DNA from: Pseudohoeflea sp964511625
Lineage (GTDB): Bacteria; Pseudomonadota; Alphaproteobacteria; Rhizobiales; Rhizobiaceae
DNA length: 64,000 nucleotides
NCBI GenBank assembly: GCA_964511625.1
Contig: CAZEJG010000016.1
Span: forward strand, 1-64,000
Direction of reading: 5' to 3'
Below, one piece after another: positions 7,330 to 15,770 of the stretch. Numbering within the stretch: position 1 is the first letter of the stretch; every line of letters begins with the position of its first letter. The translations under genes were made by a program, and so were the position numbers. The notes under the pieces were generated by a model. It ran no database searches. It was not told where the DNA came from and saw only the letters and a list, made by a program, of their open reading frames with translations.

Positions 7330-8706
7330 ATGGCAAAGAACTGGACACCTTCGAGCTGGCGCGATCTTCCCATCCAGCAGGTTCCGGACTATCCGGACGC
7401 CGATGCACTGGCGACCACCGAGGCGCGCCTGAAGAAGTTTCCGCCGCTCGTTTTTGCAGGTGAAGCACGCCGCCTCAAGACCGCACTCGGTCGCGTGGCG
7501 GACGGGCAGGGCTTCCTGCTGCAGGGCGGTGACTGCGCCGAGAGCTTCGCCGAACACGAAGCCGACAACATCCGCGACTTCTTCCGCGTCTTCCTGCAGA
7601 TGGCCGTGGTGCTGACGTTCGGCGCCCAGCAGCCGGTTGTCAAGGTCGGCCGTATTGCAGGCCAGTTCGCCAAGCCGCGCTCCTCGAACATCGAGAAGCA
7701 GGGCGACGTCGAACTGCCGAGCTACCGCGGCGACATCATCAACGGCATCGATTTCGACGAGAAGTCGCGCATCCCCGATCCGGAGCGCCAGATCATGGCC
7801 TACCGGCAGTCGGCGGCGACGCTGAACCTGCTGCGCGCCTTCGCGCAGGGTGGCTATGCCAATCTCGATAACGTCCACCGCTGGATGCTCGGCTTCGTCA
7901 AGGACAGCCCGCAGGCCGAACGCTACCAAGCGCTCGCCGACCGGATCTCCGAGACGATGGATTTCATGAAGGCCATCGGCATCACGCCGGAAGCCAATCC
8001 GAGCCTGCGCGAGACCGATTTCTTCACCAGTCACGAGGCGCTGCTTCTGGGCTACGAGGAAGCGTTGACCCGCACGGATTCGACCTCGGGCGACTATTAC
8101 GCCACCTCGGGCCACATGATATGGATCGGCGACCGCACGCGGCAGCCGGACCACGCGCATGTGGAATTCTGCCGCGGCATCAAGAACCCGATCGGCCTGA
8201 AGTGCGGTCCGTCGCTTGATCCGGAAGAGCTGATCCGGCTCATCGACATCCTCAATCCGGCCAACGAGTCCGGCCGTCTGACGCTGATCGCGCGCTTCGG
8301 TCACGAGAAGGTCGGTGATCACCTGCCCAAACTCATCCGCGCCGTCGAGCGCGAGGGCAAGAAGGTGGTCTGGTCCTGCGACCCGATGCACGGCAACACG
8401 ATCTCGCTCAACGGCTACAAGACCCGTCCGTTCGAGCGCGTGCTGTCGGAAGTCGAGGGCTTCTTCCAGATCCACCGCGCCGAAGGCACCCATCCGGGCG
8501 GCATCCATGTCGAGATGACCGGCAAGGACGTCACCGAATGCACCGGCGGCGCCCGTGCGGTTTCGGCCGAGAACCTCTCTGACCGCTATCACACCCACTG
8601 CGATCCGCGCCTGAACGCCACCCAGGCCGTCGAACTGGCCTTCCTCGTCGCCGAACTGCTCAAGGGCGGCCGCGTCAACGAGAACAAGGTCGCCGTCAGC
8701 GCCTGA
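7330..8706 (+). CDS. aroG: class II 3-deoxy-7-phosphoheptulonate (DAHP) synthase
   Basis: Condenses phosphoenolpyruvate with erythrose 4-phosphate in the first step of the shikimate pathway. At 458 residues it is of plant/mycobacterial class II type: it begins with the NWTPSSWRDLPIQQVPDYPD signature, has the metal-binding QGGDCAESF segment, and ends with the conserved WSCDPMHGNT and HPGGIHVEMTGKDVTECTGG blocks. Class II enzymes are typical of alphaproteobacteria. The ATG at 7330 sits behind AGGTGAG; a GTG at 7321 is in frame but less likely. It is followed by a strong terminator and appears monocistronic. The gene symbol varies among genomes. Confidence 0.95.
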   Translation: MAKNWTPSSWRDLPIQQVPDYPDADALATTEARLKKFPPLVFAGEARRLKTALGRVADGQGFLLQGGDCAESFAEHEADNIRDFFRVFLQMAVVLTFGAQQPVVKVGRIAGQFAKPRSSNIEKQGDVELPSYRGDIINGIDFDEKSRIPDPERQIMAYRQSAATLNLLRAFAQGGYANLDNVHRWMLGFVKDSPQAERYQALADRISETMDFMKAIGITPEANPSLRETDFFTSHEALLLGYEEALTRTDSTSGDYYATSGHMIWIGDRTRQPDHAHVEFCRGIKNPIGLKCGPSLDPEELIRLIDILNPANESGRLTLIARFGHEKVGDHLPKLIRAVEREGKKVVWSCDPMHGNTISLNGYKTRPFERVLSEVEGFFQIHRAEGTHPGGIHVEMTGKDVTECTGGARAVSAENLSDRYHTHCDPRLNATQAVELAFLVAELLKGGRVNENKVAVSA

Positions 8707-8729
8707 CCGGCAGTCGACGAACCAATTGG

Positions 8730-8757
8730 AAAGGCCGGGAGCGATCCCGGCCTTTTT
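8730..8757 (+). terminator. rho-independent terminator after aroG
   Basis: AAAGGCCGGGA, loop GCGA, TCCCGGCCTTTTT: a perfect GC stem with a T run directly after aroG. It may also serve the convergent acetyltransferase gene. Confidence 0.88.
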
Positions 8758-8777
8758 CGTTCACGGAGTAGCGTTCT

Positions 8778-9269
8778 TCAGTCGGTATCCATTGCCGCCA
8801 GACCCGCGAAATTGCCGCCCATGGCCATGCGCATCTCGTCGCTTTCCAGCGGCAGGATGCCGATCCTGTCGTAAAAGCGCTGCGCGCCCGGATTGCCGGT
8901 GTCGACGGCGAGCTTGAGATGATTGCATCCGCGCGCCTGTCCGTCGCGTGCGACCCGGGCCAGCAATGCCTCGCCGATGTTTCGCCCGCGGAAATCCGGC
9001 TGAATATAGAGATCCTGGACATAGATCCCCGGTGCTCCGAACCAGGTGGAGTAGGTGGGGAAATGCAGGCACATGCCGGCGAACGTGCCACCCACCTCCG
9101 CGATCATGACCGAGAAGGCGGGTGTGTTGCCGAAGCCGTCGCGCAGGATCGTCTGGCGGTCGATCTGGACCAGATCGCTGTCGCCGACATGGTCGGCAAG
9201 GCCGATCAGGGCTTCGAGGATGTGATCCGCGTCGTCACGTGTGGCGGGGCGCAGGGTCAACTCGTCCAT
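8778..9269 (-). CDS. GNAT family N-acetyltransferase
   Basis: A 163-residue GNAT-fold acetyltransferase. VQDLYIQPDFRGRNIGEALL contains the beta4 strand and the acetyl-CoA pyrophosphate-binding R/Q-x-x-G-x-G/A type loop (RGRNIG), followed by the helix and the NPGAQRFYDRIGI segment near the C terminus seen in amino-group acetyltransferases. I chose the ATG at 9269 because GAGGAG lies 6 bases upstream; an ATG at 9302 is in frame. It is convergent with aroG and divergent from the GFA-type gene. The substrate cannot be deduced. Confidence 0.85.
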   Translation of the reverse strand: MDELTLRPATRDDADHILEALIGLADHVGDSDLVQIDRQTILRDGFGNTPAFSVMIAEVGGTFAGMCLHFPTYSTWFGAPGIYVQDLYIQPDFRGRNIGEALLARVARDGQARGCNHLKLAVDTGNPGAQRFYDRIGILPLESDEMRMAMGGNFAGLAAMDTD

Positions 9270-9410
9270 CGGCAACTCCTCGAGGACCCTACGGTCCATC
9301 ATTCAATCTCTGTGATCCGTCGCATCAGAAAAATGCGACGCCGGACGTCGGGAAAGCGCTGTCGCCCGGTCCGCGTTTGGATCATGATCGGATGACTTAC
9401 GGAGGGCGGG

Positions 9411-9845
9411 ATGTCTTTGCAAGGTGATCTAGAACGGCAAGGGCGCTGCCAGTGCGGTGCGGTGCGGTTTCAGACGCGGGGACAATTGCGCGAGGTGGTG
9501 GCCTGCCACTGCTCACAATGCCGGCGGCAGACCGGGCTCTACTATGCCGCCACCAGCGTTTCAAACGACCGGCTGACGGTGACGGGCGGCGACGCGATCA
9601 CCTGGTACCGGGCCTCACCACAAGCCGAGCGGGGCTTCTGTTCGCTTTGCGGCTCGGCGCTCTTCTGGCGTTTCGACGGAGAGGCGGAAACCTCCATCCT
9701 TGCCGGAGCCTTCGACCAGCCGAGCGGGCTGAAGATCGCCTATCACATCTTCTGCGCCGACAAGGGGGACTTTTACGATCTCAGCGACGGGCTTCCGCAG
9801 TTCGCTCGCGGACCGGAGGGGATGAAGGTGGCCGCAGACGTCTGA
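9411..9845 (+). CDS. GFA family zinc protein
   Basis: A 144-residue protein of the GFA (glutathione-dependent formaldehyde-activating enzyme-like, CENP-V) family. Cysteine pairs CQC (13, 15), CHCSQC (32, 34, 37) and CSLC (77, 80) provide the two zinc sites of the fold, with FWRFDG after the last pair as usual. Members may bind glutathione adducts but many have no proven reaction, so the product name should not imply formaldehyde metabolism. The ATG follows a strong GGAGGGCGGG box. It lies 90 bases before the dioxygenase gene on the same strand. Confidence 0.85.
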   Translation: MSLQGDLERQGRCQCGAVRFQTRGQLREVVACHCSQCRRQTGLYYAATSVSNDRLTVTGGDAITWYRASPQAERGFCSLCGSALFWRFDGEAETSILAGAFDQPSGLKIAYHIFCADKGDFYDLSDGLPQFARGPEGMKVAADV

Positions 9846-9934
9846 ACGACGGATTCGGTGAACAATGTGTGCTTTGTTTGCGCACTCGTTGAACGATCTC
9901 GGTTCGACTATCTTGAAGGCAAAGGAGTTTCGCC

Positions 9935-10786
9935 ATGTCCGAGACAGTCACCCTCGATAAAACCCCGGCTTCAACCGGAACAGAAACCCGGATGCCGACG
10001 CTGTTCGTCTCCCACGGTTCGCCCGATACGGCGATAGCCGACACCGATGCCGCCGCCTTCCTGCGTTCTTCCGCTGCAGATCTTCCGCGACCGAAGGCGA
10101 TTGTCGTCGTCAGCGCCCATTTCGAAGTGTCCGGCGGCGTCGCCGTGACCGCGGATGCGAACCCGGAGACCATTCACGATTTCGGCGGCTTCCAGCCCGA
10201 ACTCTACCAGATGCGCTATGGCGCGTCCGGCGACCCGGTGCTGGCCGATGAGATCGCGCAAAGCCTCACGGCGCAGGGCTATGTGTCCCGCGCGGTGCCC
10301 AATCGCGGCTATGACCACGGCGTCTGGGTGCCGCTGATCCTGATGTATCCGGACGCCGATATTCCGGTCGTCGCCGTGTCCGTCGACCCGAACCAGGGCG
10401 CAGCGTATCACTACAAGCTCGGCCAGGCGCTGGACGCACTGGCGGATGAGGGCGTGCTGGTCATCGGCTCCGGTTCTTTCACACATAATCTGGGCGAGGC
10501 CATCCCGGCGCTCAGAAGCGGCAGGCGGGCGGTCGAGGTTCCGGAATGGGTGTCGAGCTTCTCGACATGGATGACCGACAAGCTTGCCGCGGGCGATGTC
10601 GACGCCCTGCTCGACTATCGCCGCCAGGCGCCGAATGCCGAGCGCAATCACCCGACCGACGAACATCTGATGCCGCTTTACACGGCCATGGGTGCGGCGG
10701 GAGCAGAAGCGGTCTCCACCCGTCTGCACGACAGCGACGAGTTCGGAGTTCTCAACATGGCGATGTGGCGCTTCGACCGGGCCTGA
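9935..10786 (+). CDS. LigB/DODA-type extradiol dioxygenase family protein
   Basis: A 283-residue protein of the class III extradiol dioxygenase fold (DODA/YgiD type). Candidate metal ligands and acid-base residues are His27 (FVSHGSP), His62 (SAHFE), His128 (RGYDHGVWVPL) and His184 (GSFTHNL), all in family positions. Family members open aromatic rings such as DOPA or protocatechuate using Fe(II) or Zn. An AAAGGAG box lies just upstream of the chosen ATG. The first 20 residues are an extra low-complexity extension. The real substrate is unknown; no ring-cleavage pathway genes are adjacent. Confidence 0.85.
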   Translation: MSETVTLDKTPASTGTETRMPTLFVSHGSPDTAIADTDAAAFLRSSAADLPRPKAIVVVSAHFEVSGGVAVTADANPETIHDFGGFQPELYQMRYGASGDPVLADEIAQSLTAQGYVSRAVPNRGYDHGVWVPLILMYPDADIPVVAVSVDPNQGAAYHYKLGQALDALADEGVLVIGSGSFTHNLGEAIPALRSGRRAVEVPEWVSSFSTWMTDKLAAGDVDALLDYRRQAPNAERNHPTDEHLMPLYTAMGAAGAEAVSTRLHDSDEFGVLNMAMWRFDRA

Positions 10787-10861
10787 GTGGATCGGTGACG
10801 GGACGGCGGATATGTCCGATCGGCGATTTTCATTCGCACGGACATGGGGTAAGCACGTGCC

Positions 10862-12547
10862 ATGACGACGAAGCCCGATACCGCGCCCGACACGCTCCGC
10901 ATTGCGGTGGCCCAGCTCAATCCCACTGTCGGCGATATCGTCGGCAATATCGCTAAGATCCGCGAGGGCAGGGCGGACGCCGCCCGCCACGGCGCGGACA
11001 TCGTGCTGTTCACTGAACTCTTCGTCTCGGGCTATCCGCCTGAAGATCTCGTCGTTCGGTCGGCCTTTCTGGCGGCCTGCCAGAAGGCCGTCGACGAACT
11101 CGCCGCCGACACCGCCGATGGCGGCCCGGCGATGATCGTCGGCTATCCGCGGATCGAGGGCGGCAAGCGCTACAATTCGGTCGCGGTCATCGACGGCGGC
11201 AAGATCATCGGGGTGCGCGACAAGGTCGATCTCCCCAATTACGGCGAGTTCGACGAGAAACGCGTCTTCGATGCCGGCGAAATGCCCGGCCCGGTCAATG
11301 TGCGCGGCGTGCGGTTCGGCATTCCCGTCTGCGAGGATATCTGGGGCGATTTCGGCGTCTGCGAGACGCTGGCCGAGAGCGGCGCGGAGATCCTCCTCGT
11401 TCCCAACGGCTCGCCCTATTATCGCGGCAAGGTCGAGGTGCGCCACCAGGTGGTACTCAAGCAGGTCATCGAGAGCGGCCTGCCGATGATCTACGCCAAC
11501 ATGCTCGGCGGGCAGGACGAACTGGTCTTCGACGGCGCGAGCTTCGCGCTGAATGCCGACCACTCGCTCGCCTTCCAGATGAGCCAGTTCGAGGACGCCG
11601 TCAGCATCTCGGACTGGAAGCGCGGGCCGGACGGCTGGGTCTGCGCCAAGGGCGTCATGTCGGTCATTCCCGATGCGCAGGAAGCGGACTACCGCGCCTG
11701 CATGCTGGGTCTGCGCGATTACGTCAACAAGAATGGCTTCCGCAACGTCGTGCTCGGCCTCTCCGGCGGTATCGATTCAGCCATCTGCGCCGCGCTGGCC
11801 GTCGATGCGCTGGGCGAGGAGCGGCTGCGCGCCGTCATGCTGCCATACCGCTACACGTCCGAGGATTCGCTCAAGGACGCCGCCGATTGCGCCAAGGCGC
11901 TCGGTTGCCGCTATGACGTGGTTCCGATCGAGGAGCCTGTGGTCGGATTCACCAACGCGCTCTCCGAGATCTTCGAGGGGACCGAGGAGGGGATCACCGA
12001 GGAAAACCTGCAGAGCCGGACGCGCGGCACCATCCTGATGGCGATCTCCAACAAGTTCGGCTCGATGGTTGTGACCACCGGCAACAAGTCGGAAATGTCG
12101 GTCGGCTATGCCACGCTCTACGGCGACATGAACGGCGGCTTCAACCCGATCAAGGACCTCTACAAGATGCAGGTCTACGATCTGGCGCGCTGGCGCAACG
12201 ATCACGTGCCGCCGGGTGCGCTGGGGCCGTCTGGCGAGGTGATCCCCGTCAACATCATCGACAAGGCGCCTTCCGCCGAATTGCGCCCAGACCAGACCGA
12301 CCAGGATTCGCTGCCGGAATATCCGGTGCTCGACGATATTCTCGAATGTCTCGTCGAGAAGGAAATGGGGGTCGACGAGATCGTTGCCCGCGGACACGAT
12401 GTCGCGACTGTCCACCGTATCGAGCATCTGCTTTACATCGCCGAGTACAAGCGCAGGCAGTCGGCGCCGGGCGTGAAGATCACCCGCAAGAATTTCGGCC
12501 GTGACCGGCGCTATCCGATCACCAACCGGTTCCGGGATCGGGGGTAG
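10862..12547 (+). CDS. nadE: glutamine-dependent NAD+ synthetase
   Basis: Makes NAD+ from deamido-NAD+, ATP and glutamine in the cytoplasm. The 561-residue protein has two domains. The N-terminal nitrilase-type glutaminase spans 1 to about 265, with catalytic Glu52, Lys121 and Cys157 (PVCEDIWGD). The C-terminal synthetase follows, with the PP-loop SGGIDS at 301-306 and TGNKSEMSVGYATLYGDM. Both catalytic centres look intact, so it should channel ammonia from glutamine. The length is normal for the bacterial two-domain form. It is preceded by 75 noncoding bases and is probably its own unit. Confidence 0.96.
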   Translation: MTTKPDTAPDTLRIAVAQLNPTVGDIVGNIAKIREGRADAARHGADIVLFTELFVSGYPPEDLVVRSAFLAACQKAVDELAADTADGGPAMIVGYPRIEGGKRYNSVAVIDGGKIIGVRDKVDLPNYGEFDEKRVFDAGEMPGPVNVRGVRFGIPVCEDIWGDFGVCETLAESGAEILLVPNGSPYYRGKVEVRHQVVLKQVIESGLPMIYANMLGGQDELVFDGASFALNADHSLAFQMSQFEDAVSISDWKRGPDGWVCAKGVMSVIPDAQEADYRACMLGLRDYVNKNGFRNVVLGLSGGIDSAICAALAVDALGEERLRAVMLPYRYTSEDSLKDAADCAKALGCRYDVVPIEEPVVGFTNALSEIFEGTEEGITEENLQSRTRGTILMAISNKFGSMVVTTGNKSEMSVGYATLYGDMNGGFNPIKDLYKMQVYDLARWRNDHVPPGALGPSGEVIPVNIIDKAPSAELRPDQTDQDSLPEYPVLDDILECLVEKEMGVDEIVARGHDVATVHRIEHLLYIAEYKRRQSAPGVKITRKNFGRDRRYPITNRFRDRG

Positions 12548-12599
12548 GACGGATACCAGAACCCGGAACGGGCATATGCCTATAGCGACGAGCCTGAAT

Positions 12600-13025
12600 C
12601 TACCTCGGCGTCCAGACTTCCGAGCCGAGTTCCTCGGATCCCCCATAGGTCCAGATGCCTTTCCACGAGCCGTCTTCCTGTTGGACATAATAGGCGAGGC
12701 CGAAGCCCTGATTGCCTGCGATGTAGCCGACGGCGAGCACATAGTCGTTCTCGTCGGCGGGGCCGACCACCGACATGCCCTTTATCGGAGCCGCGCCCAG
12801 TCCGCTGCCGACATAGCTCGCGCCGCCGATATCCCAGCGGACGCTGTAGGTCTTGCCGGTGCGGACGACTTCCACCGTGCCCGAATAGGGATTTCCGGTG
12901 CCGAGATCCTTGCCCGCCACGTCATAGACGCCTTCGGGGCCAGCGAGCGCACCAACAATCAGTGCCACAAGAAATAATGGCGCGAAGCCAAGACTGCGCA
13001 GTGTTCCATGCGAAAATCGTACCAT
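12600..13025 (-). CDS. small exported protein of unknown function
   Basis: A 141-residue protein with an N-terminal hydrophobic segment (residues about 10-29, ending GALAG) that looks like a signal peptide. The mature part is rich in glycine, tyrosine and tryptophan and reads as short beta strands (GVYDVAG, YSGTVEVV, YSVRWDIGG, WKGIWTYGG), suggesting a small beta-barrel or repeat of beta hairpins. A GGGAGG box stands 5 bases before the ATG. Similar exported proteins occur in rhizobia under uninformative names. It is convergent with nadE and divergent from the first MFS gene. Confidence 0.7.
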   Translation of the reverse strand: MVRFSHGTLRSLGFAPLFLVALIVGALAGPEGVYDVAGKDLGTGNPYSGTVEVVRTGKTYSVRWDIGGASYVGSGLGAAPIKGMSVVGPADENDYVLAVGYIAGNQGFGLAYYVQQEDGSWKGIWTYGGSEELGSEVWTPR

Positions 13026-13204
13026 CGGTCCCTCCCGTCCTGTTTCCTTGGAGTTTGAATGACCGGATGTATATTGGCAATGACGGCATCATTCCCGGCA
13101 TCCCGGAAGCCTGCAGACATACCGCTCCGGATGCATTATAGAAGTCTCTAATTTAATGTGTACTGACCTCATTCCAGCTTATTGTTTCGCAGAAACTGTT
13201 CCGC

Positions 13205-14422
13205 ATGCGCTTTCTCAACTTCCTTCATGACAATCTTCGCTGGCTTGTCGGCGGGTTTCTGCTGTGCCTCTTCTCGAGCTACGGGCAGACCTTCTACATC
13301 GCGCTGTCGAGCGGCGGGATCCGCGAGGAGCTCGATCTCAGTCACGGCGATTTCGGCTGGCTCTACATGTTCGCCACGCTCGCGAGCGCGGCGTCCATTC
13401 CGTTTACCGGCCGGCTCGCCGATACGATGCGCATCGAGCGCTACGTGATCTTCGTCATCACCGGCCTTGGCCTCTCGATGCTGCTTCTGGCCCATGCGCA
13501 TCACGTGGCCGTATTGTTCGTGGCGCTCGCGGCGCTGAGGATGTTCGGGCAGGGACTGATGAGCCATGCCGCGATGACGGCGATGGGCCGCTGGTTCACG
13601 CTCACCCGCGGCAAGGCGGTGTCGACCGCCGCCCTCGGCCATCAGGTGGGCGAGAGTGTGATGCCGATCAGCTTCGTGGCGATCGCGGCCCTGTTCGGCT
13701 GGCGCGACAGCTGGAGCCTCAATGCGGGTTTCGTGCTCATCTGCATCCTGCCTGTGGTCTATCTGCTCATGCGGGTGCCACGCGCGCCGCATCCTTCAGA
13801 GAAGACTGCCGAGATCGAGGGGCGGCAGTGGACGCGGGGCGAGGTGCTGCGCGATCCGATGTTCTGGCCGCTGATCGCTGTGCTGCTGGCGCCGCCGGTG
13901 ATCGGTACCGTGGTTTTCTTCCACCAGGTCTATCTGACCGAACTGCGCGGCTGGGCGCTCGGTGAGTTTGCCGGCAGCACGCCGGTTCTCTCGGTCGCCG
14001 CGGTGGCGCTGACCTTCCTGTCCGGGCAGGTGATCGACCGCTATCACGCCTCGGTTCTTTTGCCGGCGATGCTCATCTTCACGGCCATCGCCAATCTCGG
14101 CATCGCCTTCATCCCCGAGGCCTGGGCGATCCTCGTCTTCATGGCCTTCATGGGCGGCGCCTTCGGAATCTACGCCACCGTCTTCGGAGCGATCTGGCCG
14201 GAACTCTACGGCACCCGGCATCTCGGCGCCGTCAAATCGGCGGTGACGTCCATCATGGTCTTCTCCACGGCGATCGGGCCCGGCCTGAGCGGCTGGCTGA
14301 TCGACAGGGGCGTCTCATATCCGCTGATGGTCGCCGTCATGGGGCTTTACGCCCTGATTGCCGCCATCGGCTCGGTTGGACTGGTGATCGCGGCCCGCCG
14401 CCGTCTGGCACCGCCGGTCTGA
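13205..14422 (+). CDS. MFS transporter (first of a tandem pair)
   Basis: A 405-residue inner-membrane major facilitator with about 12 hydrophobic segments. It has the cytoplasmic-loop motif region after helix 2 (GRLADTMRIERY) and a repeated GLSGWLIDRG segment near the end. It is clearly related to the next gene: both begin with N-R-W-L/I-V-G-G-F-L-L, share FSS(Y/F)GQTF, RMFGQG or RLFGQG, MTAMGRWF, TRGEVLRDP and VFFHQVYL. The family resembles monocarboxylate or oxalate/formate-type MFS members. The substrate is unknown. The ribosome binding site is weak. Confidence 0.85.
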   Translation: MRFLNFLHDNLRWLVGGFLLCLFSSYGQTFYIALSSGGIREELDLSHGDFGWLYMFATLASAASIPFTGRLADTMRIERYVIFVITGLGLSMLLLAHAHHVAVLFVALAALRMFGQGLMSHAAMTAMGRWFTLTRGKAVSTAALGHQVGESVMPISFVAIAALFGWRDSWSLNAGFVLICILPVVYLLMRVPRAPHPSEKTAEIEGRQWTRGEVLRDPMFWPLIAVLLAPPVIGTVVFFHQVYLTELRGWALGEFAGSTPVLSVAAVALTFLSGQVIDRYHASVLLPAMLIFTAIANLGIAFIPEAWAILVFMAFMGGAFGIYATVFGAIWPELYGTRHLGAVKSAVTSIMVFSTAIGPGLSGWLIDRGVSYPLMVAVMGLYALIAAIGSVGLVIAARRRLAPPV

Positions 14423-14537
14423 GACGGGCATCGTTGTCTTCTGCGTGAAAATATGATGAAGCTCATGGCGATCTGCCTTCCCTGCCGCGGGCTCATGTCA
14501 TCTGCCGTCCCGCTTTCTCCGTTTCCGGAAACCTGTG

Positions 14538-15770
14538 ATGTCCATCCTCCATTTCCTGCGTGAAAACGCCCGCTGGATCGTCGGCGGCTTCCTGCTGACC
14601 TTCTTCTCCTCCTTCGGGCAGACCTTCTTCATCTCGCTGTCGGCAGGCGACATCCGGGCGGAAAACGGGCTGAGTCACGGGGAGTTCGGCGGGCTCTACA
14701 TGATCGCGACACTGGCAAGCGCGCTGACGCTGCCGCAGCTCGGCAAGGTCGTCGACCGGGTGCCGATCGCTGTCGTCGCGGCCTTCACCATTCCGGCCCT
14801 GATGGCGGCGGCGATTTCCATGTCGATGGCGTCGAACGTCATCTGGCTCGGTTTCACCATCTACGCGCTCCGGCTCTTCGGCCAGGGCATGATGACCCAC
14901 ATCTCGATGACGGCGATGGGGCGCTGGTTCTCGGCCCAGCGCGGCCGCGCCGTCTCACTCGCAACGCTCGGGCACAATTTCGGCGAAGCGGTGTTTCCGT
15001 CGGCCTTCATCTTTGCTGCCTATGCGCTCGGATGGCGTGGCACGTGGCTCGCCGCCGCGGTGGTGCTGGCGCTGGTCGCCTGGCCGGCGATCGTGATGCT
15101 GATGCGGGTGGAACGCACGCCGCGTGCTTCCGACGGGCCGGAACGGCGGACGGCTGCCCGCAACTGGACGCGCGGGGAAGTGTTGCGCGACCCGATCTTC
15201 TGGCTGTGCCTGTCGGGCGTGCTTGCCCCGGGCTTCATCGGCACCACGGTGTTCTTCCACCAGGTCTATCTGAGCGAGTTGCGCGGCTGGGCGCCAGAAG
15301 TCTTTGCCAGCTCCTTCATCGTCATGTCGTCGATGACCATCGTTTTCGCGCTGATCGCCGGTCAGCTGATCGACCGGTTCTCGGCCGTCCGGGTGCTGCC
15401 GACGTTCCTTTTGCCGCTGGCAGCGTCCTGCCTGGTGCTCGCGACCACGGACTCGCCCTGGGGCGCCTATGCCTTCATGGCACTGATGGGGATCTCCTAC
15501 GGCTTTTCCTCGACGCTATTCGGCGCCTTGTGGCCGGAACTGTACGGTTCAAAGCATCTCGGCTCGATCCGCGCGGTGATCGTCGCGATGATGGTGCTCG
15601 CCACCGCCATGGGGCCGGGACTGACGGGATGGCTGATCGACCAGGGCGTATCCTATCCCGGGCAGATCGCCGCGATGGGCGTCTATTGCATCCTCTCGGC
15701 GGTGGTGATGACCATCGTCAGCCGCATGGCGGCCGGGCGCGAGACAGCTTGGCGCAACGCCCCTACCTGA
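14538..15770 (+). CDS. MFS transporter (second of a tandem pair)
   Basis: A 410-residue paralogue of the preceding transporter, starting 115 bases downstream. A GTG at 14535 directly precedes the ATG at 14538; the ATG is taken as start. About 12 membrane segments are visible and the same landmark motifs recur (GGFLLTFFSSFGQTFF, RLFGQGMMTH, MTAMGRWFSAQRGRAVS, VFFHQVYLSELRGWAPE). Similarity extends over the whole length, pointing to tandem duplication followed by divergence rather than a split gene. Its stop overlaps the stop of the convergent DUF2865 gene by 8 bases. Confidence 0.86.
   Translation: MSILHFLRENARWIVGGFLLTFFSSFGQTFFISLSAGDIRAENGLSHGEFGGLYMIATLASALTLPQLGKVVDRVPIAVVAAFTIPALMAAAISMSMASNVIWLGFTIYALRLFGQGMMTHISMTAMGRWFSAQRGRAVSLATLGHNFGEAVFPSAFIFAAYALGWRGTWLAAAVVLALVAWPAIVMLMRVERTPRASDGPERRTAARNWTRGEVLRDPIFWLCLSGVLAPGFIGTTVFFHQVYLSELRGWAPEVFASSFIVMSSMTIVFALIAGQLIDRFSAVRVLPTFLLPLAASCLVLATTDSPWGAYAFMALMGISYGFSSTLFGALWPELYGSKHLGSIRAVIVAMMVLATAMGPGLTGWLIDQGVSYPGQIAAMGVYCILSAVVMTIVSRMAAGRETAWRNAPT

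Noticed and set aside
9971..11563. 530-residue open frame spanning the dioxygenase and nadE on the other strand
   Set aside because: Crosses two clear genes and has no domain.
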